Below, piece after piece: positions 7,815 through 13,746 of a stretch of DNA of 15,329 nucleotides. The position numbers and the translations under genes were made by a program. Source of the stretch: Brachybacterium sp. (lineage in GTDB: Bacteria; Actinomycetota; Actinomycetes; Actinomycetales; Dermabacteraceae); NCBI GenBank assembly GCA_030451965.1, contig JAKDNE010000033.1, positions 1-15,329 of the forward strand. Reading direction: 5' to 3'. The notes beneath the pieces were generated by a model. The model saw nothing but the letters and a program-made list of their open reading frames with translations. It had not been told where the DNA came from and did not search any database. The first letter of the stretch is position 1. Each line of letters starts with the position of its first letter.

Positions 7815-7830
7815 TGGGGAGAAGTCCCCA
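7815..7830. promoter_or_regulatory. Palindrome abutting the toxin promoter (possible operator)
   Basis: TGGGGA (7815-7820) and TCCCCA (7825-7830) are perfect inverted half-sites with a 4-base spacer. They lie immediately beside the -35 hexamer of the toxin gene and upstream of the lipoprotein promoter. Position and symmetry suit an operator for the divergent pair; no regulator is encoded next to it. Confidence 0.35.
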
Positions 7831-7840
7831 CGGAGCGCGA

Positions 7841-7869
7841 TTGCACTGTCCTGTCGACGGGGTGAAACT
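7841..7869 (+). promoter_or_regulatory. Candidate promoter of the lipoprotein gene
   Basis: TTGCAC (7841-7846) is separated by 17 bases from GAAACT (7864-7869), placing a start site near 7876 and a leader of about 36 bases with GAGGAG before the ATG at 7912. The patch is noticeably less GC-rich than its surroundings. Confidence 0.35.
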
Positions 7870-7911
7870 GTTCCTGACGCTCTCGTCGGCCGACAGTACG
7901 AGGAGTACACG

Positions 7912-8439
7912 ATGCCCCGCATGGCAACGACCGTGCATGACCGACGGACTGTGGTGCTGTCGGGAGCCCTCGCCGGTCTCATGGTTCTGACCGGTTGCTC
8001 AGGTGATGAACCGACCGATGAGGAGACCACCGTGACCACGAGCCCCATGGAGCCCGAGGAGGCCCGCGAGACGGCGGCTGCTCTGCTGGAGGACGCCCAG
8101 GCCTCCCTCGAGGGCGCCTTTGGTGACCTCAGCTGGGAGGACTCGACCCCAGCGGGAGAGAAGCCGAGCGATGCCGGTTGCCGGATCACCCTTCCCACGC
8201 GCCGATGCGATGTCTATCTGGGGCGCGAGTCCGCTGACCACGAGCGGATCGCGATCGCGCTCACCGAGGCGCTCGAATCCCATGGCCTACCGGCCGCCCC
8301 GACCCCCACAGGGGGCACCGGCGGCTGGCTCACCACCTCGAGCACCGGCGACGGGATCACCCTGAGCTTCCGCGCCAAGGGTTTCTCCGAGCTGACGGTG
8401 CACGTCGACGTGGCCCAGGCTTGCGCGGACATCCACTGA
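7912..8439 (+). CDS. Lipoprotein beside the calpain-like toxin; candidate surface immunity protein
   Basis: A 175-residue lipoprotein. The signal peptide has Arg11/Arg12, a hydrophobic stretch (about 14-26) and lipobox L-T-G-C29. An acidic Thr/Glu/Pro-rich linker (about 31-50) leads to a small folded domain with C90, C99 and C171, the helix RIAIALTEALESHGL and a run of beta strands. I do not recognise the family by name, but the layout (D-x-x-C, L-x-x-HG helix, beta strands, cysteine near the C-terminus) is the same as in the lipoprotein at 13081-13644. The ATG at 7912 has GAGGAG six bases upstream. It is divergent from the calpain-like gene. Surface anchoring next to a putative secreted protease suggests an immunity or binding role, which is inferred. 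An alternative is an unrelated lipoprotein of unknown function. Confidence 0.78.
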   Translation: MPRMATTVHDRRTVVLSGALAGLMVLTGCSGDEPTDEETTVTTSPMEPEEARETAAALLEDAQASLEGAFGDLSWEDSTPAGEKPSDAGCRITLPTRRCDVYLGRESADHERIAIALTEALESHGLPAAPTPTGGTGGWLTTSSTGDGITLSFRAKGFSELTVHVDVAQACADIH

Positions 8440-8448
8440 CGGTCAGGG

Positions 8449-8519
8449 CCGAGCAGGCCTCGCCCGCCAAGGTGCACAGCTCCCGCACCGCCCGTGAGAT
8501 CGCCTCGGACGCCCGGGAC
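8449..8519 (+). pseudogene. Remnant of an acyl-CoA dehydrogenase 3' region (part 1)
   Basis: These 71 bases align without gaps to 6363-6433 of the intact dehydrogenase gene, 61 of 71 identical by my count. Read in the matching frame they give EQASPAKVHSSRTAREIASD, against EQASLAKVHNTRAAREIASD in the live gene. There is no start codon or ribosome-binding site, and homology stops abruptly after GCCCGGGAC. The continuation resumes about 2 kb downstream at 10490, after the toxin-like gene and its lipoprotein. Confidence 0.8.
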
Positions 8520-8548
8520 GCGGTGAGTCCAGATCTTCAGGGGTGGCC

Positions 8549-9409
8549 ATGAGCAGGGCGGCGATGACGACGGCGGCCTTCTGGGTCGTCGCTGCGACGT
8601 CGGTGGCCGTCGTGCTGTTCATGGCGGGGACGAGTCGGTTCCTGGCTGCGGCGATCGTCGGGCTCTCCAGGGCCCCCGGGGCCCGAGCGTGTGGGCTCGC
8701 CTCCGTGAGTCAGCGGCGTCGTCACGGACTGGCGATCATGGTGACCGGCATGGCCACGATCCTCGTCGGTGCCGTCCTGTCGGTGGTGTGGCCGGGCCCC
8801 CTCGCGACCTTCCTCATGCTCTGGGCGACGCCAGGGATGACCGTGGGCGGGGCGATCGAGGCCGGAACCGACAGCGAGATGCCCGTGCGTGCGAGGTCGG
8901 AGTCCGTCTTCTCGCCCGTCTTCTCGCCCGTCTTCTCGTCCTGGGTGGCGTCGTTCGGCGGCGTGGTCCCGGTGGGCAGCTCCTCGGAAGGAGCGCTGCC
9001 CGTATCGGCTCCGGCGGAAGCGCTGAGCTGCCGTCGGTGCAGGATGGGCAGCTGTCCCCATCGCCGTGACGACGAGGCGCGGATAGCATCGGCGACCACC
9101 AGGGCCCGGCGGCCCCGCAGGATGCGGGCGCCCGGCCACGACAGCGGCGGCGGTCTCGGACCTGGCGCGGAGGTGGGGATGGGGCTCGGAGCCGTCGGCC
9201 TCGGCGCCGGATTCGCACCGGGTCCCGCCGCGGGCTTCTTCTCCGGGGACCCTGACGGCGATGACGGGCTCGGGAACGACAATGGCGGGTCTTCGCCGAC
9301 GGGCAAGCAGACCGACCACACCCTCACGCAGGAGGACGCGGACAGGATCTTCGAGGAGTACCAGGTCGAGGAGGACGAGACCACGATGTGGAAGCTCACC
9401 GGGTACTAG
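8549..9409 (+). CDS. Membrane/Gly-rich 5' portion of an amber-interrupted toxin-like gene
   Basis: A 286-residue frame ending in TAG (9407-9409). Three hydrophobic segments lie near the N-terminus (about 10-28, 60-80 and 85-101). A VFSP repeat, an Arg/Cys-rich stretch (about 155-195), a Gly-rich stretch (GMGLGAVGLGAGFAPG) and an acidic helical tail (EEDADRIFEEYQVEEDE-like) follow. The frame continues unbroken after the single TAG straight into the next open reading frame, so both halves probably formed one gene. Alternatively, this is a separate membrane protein ending at the TAG. The middle part (8880-9120) has rarer codons such as ATA and odd composition, hinting at decay or compensating frameshifts. 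The ATG at 8549 follows a weak purine-rich AGGGGTGG; a GTG at 8543 is also possible. Function of this part is unrecognised. Confidence 0.5.
   Translation: MSRAAMTTAAFWVVAATSVAVVLFMAGTSRFLAAAIVGLSRAPGARACGLASVSQRRRHGLAIMVTGMATILVGAVLSVVWPGPLATFLMLWATPGMTVGGAIEAGTDSEMPVRARSESVFSPVFSPVFSSWVASFGGVVPVGSSSEGALPVSAPAEALSCRRCRMGSCPHRRDDEARIASATTRARRPRRMRAPGHDSGGGLGPGAEVGMGLGAVGLGAGFAPGPAAGFFSGDPDGDDGLGNDNGGSSPTGKQTDHTLTQEDADRIFEEYQVEEDETTMWKLTGY
8905..8940 (+). repeat. Three tandem copies of a 12-bp unit
   Basis: CGTCTTCTCGCC occurs at 8905-8916 and 8917-8928, and again with one change at 8929-8940 (CGTCTTCTCGTC). In the frame of the surrounding gene it encodes VFSP-VFSP-VFSS. The unit is a multiple of three, so copy-number change would not shift frame. 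Confidence 0.8.
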
Positions 9410-9433
9410 CGCTGGCTCGCCGAGAAGGCAGGC

Positions 9434-9976
9434 GTGGACATCCCGGATCCCATGAAGGTCACGCAGACGGAGGCCGAGCTGCTGGACGACCTCAACCCGC
9501 TGGCGATGAAGCTCTTCAACGATGTGAAGGATCAGGCGTTCGACGAGGTCTCTGCGCGCTACGGCGACGAGAACGGCAACGATCCTCATCCTGGTGACGC
9601 GCCGTTCAACGACGACCAGGCCGATGCCTTCCGGCACGCGTACATCAACGCGAGGAACGCCCGGCTCTTCGGCGATGGCTGGGCCACGGACTTCTGGACC
9701 GGCCACGAGCGGCTCGAGGGCAATGACCCGGCGCGTGAGGCGATGGATCTGTACAACAACGAGGTCGGGCGCCGCATCGCGCGGGAGCATCCCTTCGCGA
9801 CGAATGAAAAGACCGCGGACCTCGTCGAGCAGGCCGTCGCGGATGGTGAGATGGTGGTCATCGATCAGTCCGGGAACCTGGTGCCGTCGAACTCGATCAC
9901 GCCGGATCAGGCAGGTCACCCCAACCCGGAAGCCGCGCCGATGCCCGGTCATCCCCAGGAGAGGCAGGCGAGTTGA
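9434..9976 (+). CDS. DAFRHA/MDLYNN-signature toxin-type domain (3' portion of interrupted gene)
   Basis: A 180-residue frame in phase with the preceding one and separated from it only by the TAG at 9407. The core shows FNDDQADAFRHAYINARNAR, then FWTGHERLEGNDPAREAMDL and YNNEVGRRIA. The pattern DAFRHA...H-E...MDL-NN-VGR is one I recall from an uncharacterised domain (DUF6973-type) at the C-termini of polymorphic toxin-like proteins. Conserved His, Glu and Asn suggest an enzymatic or metal site, but the activity is unknown to me. A GTG at 9434 with AGAAGG five bases upstream could restart translation; an ATG at 9452 is also in frame. The stop codon overlaps the TTG start of the next lipoprotein gene, a toxin-immunity-like coupling. 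Either a pseudogene caused by one amber mutation, or a two-protein arrangement. Confidence 0.62.
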   Translation: MDIPDPMKVTQTEAELLDDLNPLAMKLFNDVKDQAFDEVSARYGDENGNDPHPGDAPFNDDQADAFRHAYINARNARLFGDGWATDFWTGHERLEGNDPAREAMDLYNNEVGRRIAREHPFATNEKTADLVEQAVADGEMVVIDQSGNLVPSNSITPDQAGHPNPEAAPMPGHPQERQAS

Positions 9977-10452
9977 CTAGTCCCCGGAACGGGCCGCGGG
10001 TCCTCGCGCGCCGCACTCTCCTCGCTCTTGCGGTGCTGGGCGTGGCGGCATGCGGGACGAGGACACCTGAGGGCGAGCACGGCGACGAGGAGGCAGGCCC
10101 GATGGAGCTGACATCAGGAGGTGAGATCGACGACGTTGTCGTCGAGCTGTGGAAGGACGGGGGCGAGGCTGCGCTGTCCGGCATCGTCGGTGTCGAGTTC
10201 GACGACCTCCTGGTGTTTCCCGAAGGCACTCCGGCGGAAAGGGTGAACGAGGCGGCCGGGGGAGAGCTGCTGGGCGGCAAGTACTACCAGTCCTCCACCC
10301 AGCTCTTCCTGTTCCGGGCCGGGGGGAGTGCGGTGCTGGCGGCGATGATCTCCTCCGACGTGTTCGAGCACGAGATCCAGAATGCGACCTTCGGTCCCGA
10401 GGTGCGGATCGTCGCCCCCGGCGATCAGCAGCTGGCCACCCTCGAGAGCTGA
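9973..10452 (+). CDS. Lipoprotein coupled to the DAFRHA toxin-like gene; candidate immunity protein
   Basis: A 159-residue lipoprotein with basic n-region (RNGPRVLARR), hydrophobic core and lipobox V-A-A-C27. The mature part is acidic and predicted alpha/beta (EIDDVVVELWKDGGEAALSG, VEFDDLLVFPEGTPAERVNE, KYYQSSTQLFLFRAGGSAVL). I do not recognise the family. The start is TTG at 9973, which shares TTGA with the upstream stop TGA (9974-9976) and has AGGAGAGG about 8 bases before it. Such overlap keeps expression tied to the upstream gene, as in toxin-immunity pairs. Lipid anchoring implies it acts outside the membrane, consistent with neutralising an envelope-acting or incoming toxin. Role inferred from position. 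The frame continues unbroken although the upstream gene carries an amber codon. Confidence 0.72.
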   Translation: MTSPRNGPRVLARRTLLALAVLGVAACGTRTPEGEHGDEEAGPMELTSGGEIDDVVVELWKDGGEAALSGIVGVEFDDLLVFPEGTPAERVNEAAGGELLGGKYYQSSTQLFLFRAGGSAVLAAMISSDVFEHEIQNATFGPEVRIVAPGDQQLATLES

Positions 10453-10489
10453 GGACGGGTCGGCTCGGACTCGAGCGACCTCTCGGTGT

Positions 10490-10522
10490 GGGAGCCTGCT
10501 CGAGAACCGCGTGGTGCGCCAC
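10490..10522 (+). pseudogene. Remnant of an acyl-CoA dehydrogenase 3' region (part 2)
   Basis: These 33 bases match 6449-6481 of the intact dehydrogenase gene at 31 positions and encode LLENRVVRH in the same frame as the live gene. In the live gene this segment begins only 15 bases after the end of the stretch matched by part 1. The two remnants are therefore one former gene segment now split by about 1.97 kb carrying the toxin-like gene and its lipoprotein. Weak similarity may extend left to about 10476. The remnant ends against the 3' end of the convergent phosphatidyltransferase gene. Confidence 0.75.
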
Positions 10523-10535
10523 GGCGGCGTGCCGC

Positions 10536-11300
10536 TCACCGGTGGTAGGAATCCTTCCGTTCGGCCGCCTCGGCACGTTCGAGGGCGAGAACGTCCCGAC
10601 CGAACGAGACGATCAGCAGCGCGAGCGCGGTGGCCACGATCCCGGCGGCGACCTCGCGGGGAATGGCCAGCACCATGGCGGTGAGCAGGGCGACGCCCTG
10701 GAACCCGCCGGTCACCCGCCGGAACTGACTGAAGTCCAGCGGGCGGCGCAGCGCAGGCCGTACGAAGGACGCCGCGACGAAGGCATAGCGCATCAGCCCG
10801 ATCGCGAGCGCCCAGGGACCCACCACGGTGGCCGCGAGCACCGAGAGCACCAGGATCAGCGCGGCGTCCGCCTCCATATCGATGCGGGCACCCACCGGAC
10901 CTGCCGTGCCCGTGCGCCGCGCGACCGGGCCGTCGAGCGCGTCGGAGGCGAGCGCAGCCGCGATGAGGATCGCGAGCGGCCAGGACCTCGCGGTCAGCAC
11001 CTCCCCGAGAACGAGCACGGTCGCGGCGGCGAGCGCGCCGGTCGCCAGGTGTCGCAGCAGAGTCAGCAGATCTGCGATGGTCACCCCACCGGGGGCGCGC
11101 GGGTGCAGGGTCGAGGCGGCGACCAGGGCCGGTGCCGGCGCGCACAGGAGTGCGGCGGCGGCGAGCGGCACGGAGACGGGGGCGGCGAGCAGGAGGATCA
11201 CGATCGCGGCGGCCAGCTGGCCGAGGACGAGCATCGCCAGGACGGGCCCCACCTGCCGCAGACGTCGCGGAGGAGCCGGGCCGGAGGGCGTTGCCGTCAC
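10536..11300 (-). CDS. CDP-alcohol phosphatidyltransferase family membrane enzyme
   Basis: A 254-residue integral membrane enzyme transferring a phosphatidyl or related phospho-group from a CDP-linked donor to an alcohol in phospholipid or glycolipid synthesis. The full family motif is present with exact spacing: D120-x2-D123-G124-x2-A127-R128-x8-G137-x3-D141-x3-D145. Hydrophobic helices precede (about 18-60 and 85-118) and follow (about 146-235) the motif. The acceptor alcohol (glycerol-3-phosphate, inositol phosphate or other) cannot be told from the motif. The start is a GTG at 11300 with no ribosome-binding site; TACGCT ends six bases upstream, so the transcript is probably leaderless. 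The ABM-type gene ends 31 bases upstream on the same strand. Its 3' end abuts a dehydrogenase remnant, marking the right border of the toxin island. Confidence 0.9.
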   Translation of the reverse strand: MTATPSGPAPPRRLRQVGPVLAMLVLGQLAAAIVILLLAAPVSVPLAAAALLCAPAPALVAASTLHPRAPGGVTIADLLTLLRHLATGALAAATVLVLGEVLTARSWPLAILIAAALASDALDGPVARRTGTAGPVGARIDMEADAALILVLSVLAATVVGPWALAIGLMRYAFVAASFVRPALRRPLDFSQFRRVTGGFQGVALLTAMVLAIPREVAAGIVATALALLIVSFGRDVLALERAEAAERKDSYHR

Positions 11301-11306
11301 GGATCG

Positions 11307-11312
11307 AGCGTA
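11307..11312 (-). promoter_or_regulatory. Leaderless -10 element of the CDP-alcohol phosphatidyltransferase gene
   Basis: TACGCT on the minus strand ends six bases before the GTG at 11300. A partial -35 match (CTGAGC) lies 17 bases upstream. It sits in the 31-base gap after the preceding gene, giving this gene its own promoter. Confidence 0.42.
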
Positions 11313-11331
11313 CAGCGCTGGCGAGCGCTGC

Positions 11332-11616
11332 TCAGTCCAGCTCGACGACTTCGAACTCGAGCACTCCCTCGGAGCGGGAGACGGTGCTGGAGGGATCCCG
11401 GGGCTCGCGCTGCGCTGCCCAGGCCCGGAAGCTCTCGTCGTCCCTCCAGCGGGTGATGACGAAGTAACGGTCCTCGCCCGCGACCGGCCGGAGCAGCTCG
11501 AAGCCCTCGAAGCCGGGAGCCTGGTCCACGGAGTGCTTGCGGGCGGCGAAGCGCTCCTCGAGCTGAGCCTGCTGGCCCTCGGGAACTGCGAGCCGGTTGA
11601 TCTTGATGACTGTCAT
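11332..11616 (-). CDS. ABM-domain protein, MhuD/IsdG-like, lacking the haem-ligand histidine
   Basis: A 94-residue ferredoxin-like alpha/beta-barrel monooxygenase-fold protein, cytoplasmic and probably dimeric. It aligns along its length with Mycobacterium tuberculosis MhuD as I recall it: MTVIKINRLAVPEGQQAQLE, then PGFEGFELLRPVAGEDRYFV, W66 in FRAWA and a final LEFEVVELD. Asn7 and Trp66 of the MhuD active site are kept. The region that holds the axial His75 in MhuD reads QREPRDPSSTVSRSEG, has no histidine and is a few residues shorter. Canonical haem degradation is therefore doubtful; it may use another substrate or bind haem differently. The ATG at 11616 has GGAGAGG five bases upstream. Neighbours do not point to iron uptake. 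Confidence 0.85.
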   Translation of the reverse strand: MTVIKINRLAVPEGQQAQLEERFAARKHSVDQAPGFEGFELLRPVAGEDRYFVITRWRDDESFRAWAAQREPRDPSSTVSRSEGVLEFEVVELD

Positions 11617-11768
11617 CGGATCCTCTCCATGAGGTCGTCGGCGGGGCGGGTCGTTCCGATCCTTCCGCGTCCCGGCCCCCGCCGGCGGGACCATCGGCCC
11701 TGCGGGTGCTGCTCCCGAGCGTGTCGGGGCCCGTCGCGTCCGGCGTGCGAGCTCCGGCGGGGATTCGG

Positions 11769-12884
11769 TCAGCGGCCCCCCAGCGGAAGCATCCGGGCGA
11801 GGGCGTCCTGCCACGGGCCCAGCTCCCAGCCCTGCGCGGCGACCCAGTCGTCGTCGAAGTACGTGTCGGAGTAGCGATCCCCGGGATCGCACAGCAGGGT
11901 CAGCACCGCACCGGTCTCGCCGCGCTCGCGCATCTGCGTGATCAGACGGGCGACGGCGACCAGGTTCGTACCGGTCGAGGCGCCCACGCGTCGGCCCAGG
12001 TGCTCCGAGAGGTACCGGGCCGCGGCGACAGAGGCCGCGTCCGGCACCCGGATCATCCGGTCCACGACGCCGGGCACGAAGCTCGGCTCGACCTGCGGGC
12101 GGCCGATCCCCTCGATGCGCGAGCCCTGGTCGGTGGTGATCGCCGGATCCTGCTGCACCCAGCCCTCGAAGAAGGCGGAGTTCTCGACGTCGGCCACGCA
12201 CAGCGAGGTGGGCAGGTTGCGGTATCGCAGCAGCCGCCCGAAGGTCGCGCTGGTCCCGCCGGTGCCGGCCCCGACCACGATCCAGCGCGGCACCGGATGC
12301 GGCTCCAGCTCCAGCTGCGTCAGCGCGCTGACGGCGATCGAGTTGTTGCCCCGCCAGTCGGTGGCCCGTTCGGCGTGGGTGAACTGGTCCATGAACAGGC
12401 CACCCTGCTCATCGGCCAGCCGCTGCGCCTCCCGGCTCATCGACTCCGCGCCCTCGACCACGTGGCAGCGCCCACCGGCCGCCTCGATCAGCGCGATCTT
12501 GCGGGTGCTGGTGCCGCGCGGTATCACCGCGACGAAGGGGATGCCGAGCATTCGTGCCACATGCGCCTCGCTCACCGCGGTGGAGCCCGAGGACGCCTCG
12601 ATCACCGGCATCCCCGGTCGCAGCTGGCCGTTGACCAGGGCGAACAGAAACAGTGACCGGGCCAGTCGATGCTTCAGACTGCCCGAGGCGTGCGTCGACT
12701 CGTCCTTGAGGTAGAGCTGGATGTCCCAGCTCGGCGGCAGGTCCACGCGCACCAGGTGGGTATCGGCGCTGCGCCTGCCGTCGGCCTCCAGCCGGTGGAT
12801 CCGATCGGACACCCAGGCGCGCAGCGACTCATCGCTGCGGTCCACGTCCTCGAGCTGGGTCAGGAGCATCGCCTCGTCGTCCAT
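11769..12884 (-). CDS. PLP-dependent cysteine synthase-like enzyme (Cds1-type cysteine desulfhydrase)
   Basis: A 371-residue fold-type II PLP enzyme. Schiff-base lysine K71 lies in ASGSLKHRLARSL, the substrate-carboxylate loop is EASSGSTAVSEA (96-107), and the PLP-phosphate loop is GAGTGGTSATFGR (about 205-217). The SLKHR context and the long C-terminus ending in a DRYSDTYFDDDW motif resemble mycobacterial Cds1 (L-cysteine desulfhydrase, releasing sulfide, ammonia and pyruvate) more than biosynthetic CysK/CysM, as I recall them. An alternative is another cysteine-synthase-family lyase. The ATG at 12884 lacks a ribosome-binding site but has TACCGT six bases upstream, suggesting a leaderless mRNA. 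A 152-base gap with no recognisable gene separates it from the ABM gene downstream; it contains the self-complementary CCCGCCGGCGGG at 11678-11689. Confidence 0.88.
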   Translation of the reverse strand: MDDEAMLLTQLEDVDRSDESLRAWVSDRIHRLEADGRRSADTHLVRVDLPPSWDIQLYLKDESTHASGSLKHRLARSLFLFALVNGQLRPGMPVIEASSGSTAVSEAHVARMLGIPFVAVIPRGTSTRKIALIEAAGGRCHVVEGAESMSREAQRLADEQGGLFMDQFTHAERATDWRGNNSIAVSALTQLELEPHPVPRWIVVGAGTGGTSATFGRLLRYRNLPTSLCVADVENSAFFEGWVQQDPAITTDQGSRIEGIGRPQVEPSFVPGVVDRMIRVPDAASVAAARYLSEHLGRRVGASTGTNLVAVARLITQMRERGETGAVLTLLCDPGDRYSDTYFDDDWVAAQGWELGPWQDALARMLPLGGR

Positions 12885-12890
12885 GCCATG

Positions 12891-12896
12891 ACGGTA
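12891..12896 (-). promoter_or_regulatory. Leaderless -10 element of the Cds1-like gene
   Basis: TACCGT on the minus strand ends six bases before the ATG at 12884. No ribosome-binding site is present in between, in agreement with a transcript starting at the start codon. Confidence 0.42.
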
Positions 12897-13080
12897 GCGG
12901 GAACGGAGCCCCTCGCGGACCGAACTCCGGCGGCGGCGACCAGAAGGGTCCGGTGCGCCGGCCCCCGGGGAGGGATGGTGGCCAGCACGGCGGAGCCGCT
13001 GGAGGTCGGGATCTCATCACCGCGGACGGCCTCCTGCCCCGAGGGACCTGGTCGTGGACAATGCAGGGAAGCGTTCGCTC

Positions 13081-13644
13081 ATGACCGGGCGCGGGAGAGA
13101 TCTGGACGACGGGGGTCCCATGGTCAGTCGCGGTGCGCAGATCGACGACGGGCGACGCCGGGCACGAGGCGCTGCGCGGGGCCCGCTGCTGCTCTCCGCG
13201 CTCGCGCTGCTGGCCGGGTGCGCTGCGGTGACGCCGCTGCCCGCCGAAGATGCGGTCGCGCAGTACGACGAGGTCGCCGCAGACCTCACCTCCGTCCTCG
13301 CCGGGTCGACCGGTCAGGAATGGACGTTCGTCGAGCACCTGAGAAGCGTGCAGGAGCGTGACGGGGTGTGCCTGTACTCCGCCGGGGCATGGGAGGCCGG
13401 GGCGCCCCTGTCCGCGGTCTCCGCGGGCAAGGGGTGGGACGAGATCGTCGCCGCGGCCGACCCGGTGCTGGAAGAGCACGGGTTCACCGCGTTCGGACGC
13501 CCCTCCCGGTCGGGAGCGCTGTACTCGGTGAGCGCCACGGATGGGCACGGCGCCGAGGTGGAGCTCACGGCGCAGGGCACAGTGCGCATCGCCGACGCGG
13601 AGATCGCGGCCCAGGAGTGCACCGCGGAGGGTCTCGGTCTCTGA
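13081..13644 (+). CDS. Small lipoprotein with the same layout as the toxin-linked lipoprotein
   Basis: A 187-residue lipoprotein from the ATG at 13081, with GGGAAG nine bases upstream and a possible -10 GACAAT at 13057-13062. A later ATG at 13120 would give a more usual 33-residue signal peptide, and a GTG at 13054 is also in frame, so the start is uncertain. The signal peptide has an RRRAR cluster and lipobox L-A-G-C47. The mature domain has C97 (in DGVCLYS), the helix DEIVAAADPVLEEHGF, a beta-strand region (GALYSVSATDGHGAEVELTA) and C180 near the end. This order of D-x-x-C, helix ending in L-x-x-HG, strands and terminal cysteine parallels the 7912-8439 lipoprotein, so the two are probably distant paralogues. 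Function unknown; no toxin-like gene adjoins it. Confidence 0.72.
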   Translation: MTGRGRDLDDGGPMVSRGAQIDDGRRRARGAARGPLLLSALALLAGCAAVTPLPAEDAVAQYDEVAADLTSVLAGSTGQEWTFVEHLRSVQERDGVCLYSAGAWEAGAPLSAVSAGKGWDEIVAAADPVLEEHGFTAFGRPSRSGALYSVSATDGHGAEVELTAQGTVRIADAEIAAQECTAEGLGL

Positions 13645-13668
13645 CCGGCACCGGAAGGGGGCACCCAG

Positions 13669-13685
13669 CACGGTCCGCTACCGTG
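13669..13685 (+). promoter_or_regulatory. Candidate -10 within an inverted repeat upstream of the 13747 gene
   Basis: TACCGT (13679-13684) is a TANNNT element and overlaps the right arm of a 6-bp inverted repeat, CACGGT (13669-13674) and ACCGTG (13680-13685). No start codon lies six bases on, so a transcript would carry a leader of about 55 bases. Symmetry over the -10 could indicate an operator. Confidence 0.28.
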
Positions 13686-13746
13686 GATCCGCCCGCGCGC
13701 CCGCGGACGCCTCTCTGTCGAAAGGATCCGGCCGCCGAGCCAGCTC

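Noticed and set aside
8905..8940. CRISPR-like repeat
   Set aside because: Copies are directly adjacent, only 12 bases long and without spacers.
8722..9399. Minus-strand open frame opposite the membrane/Gly-rich toxin segment
   Set aside because: Ser/Pro-rich reading of a Gly-rich plus strand, no ribosome-binding site and no domain; the plus frame continues into a recognisable domain.
6662..10452. Insertion sequence, prophage or integrative element carrying the island
   Set aside because: No transposase, integrase or phage gene, no tRNA and no terminal inverted repeats were seen; only the dehydrogenase remnants mark borders.
10149..11456. Long plus-strand open frame antisense to the CDP-alcohol phosphatidyltransferase gene
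   Set aside because: The other strand carries the exact family motif and membrane helices; this frame shows only biased composition.
11678..11689. Self-complementary CCCGCCGGCGGG as terminator of the Cds1-like gene
   Set aside because: It has no loop and no T-tract, and short GC palindromes arise easily by chance here.
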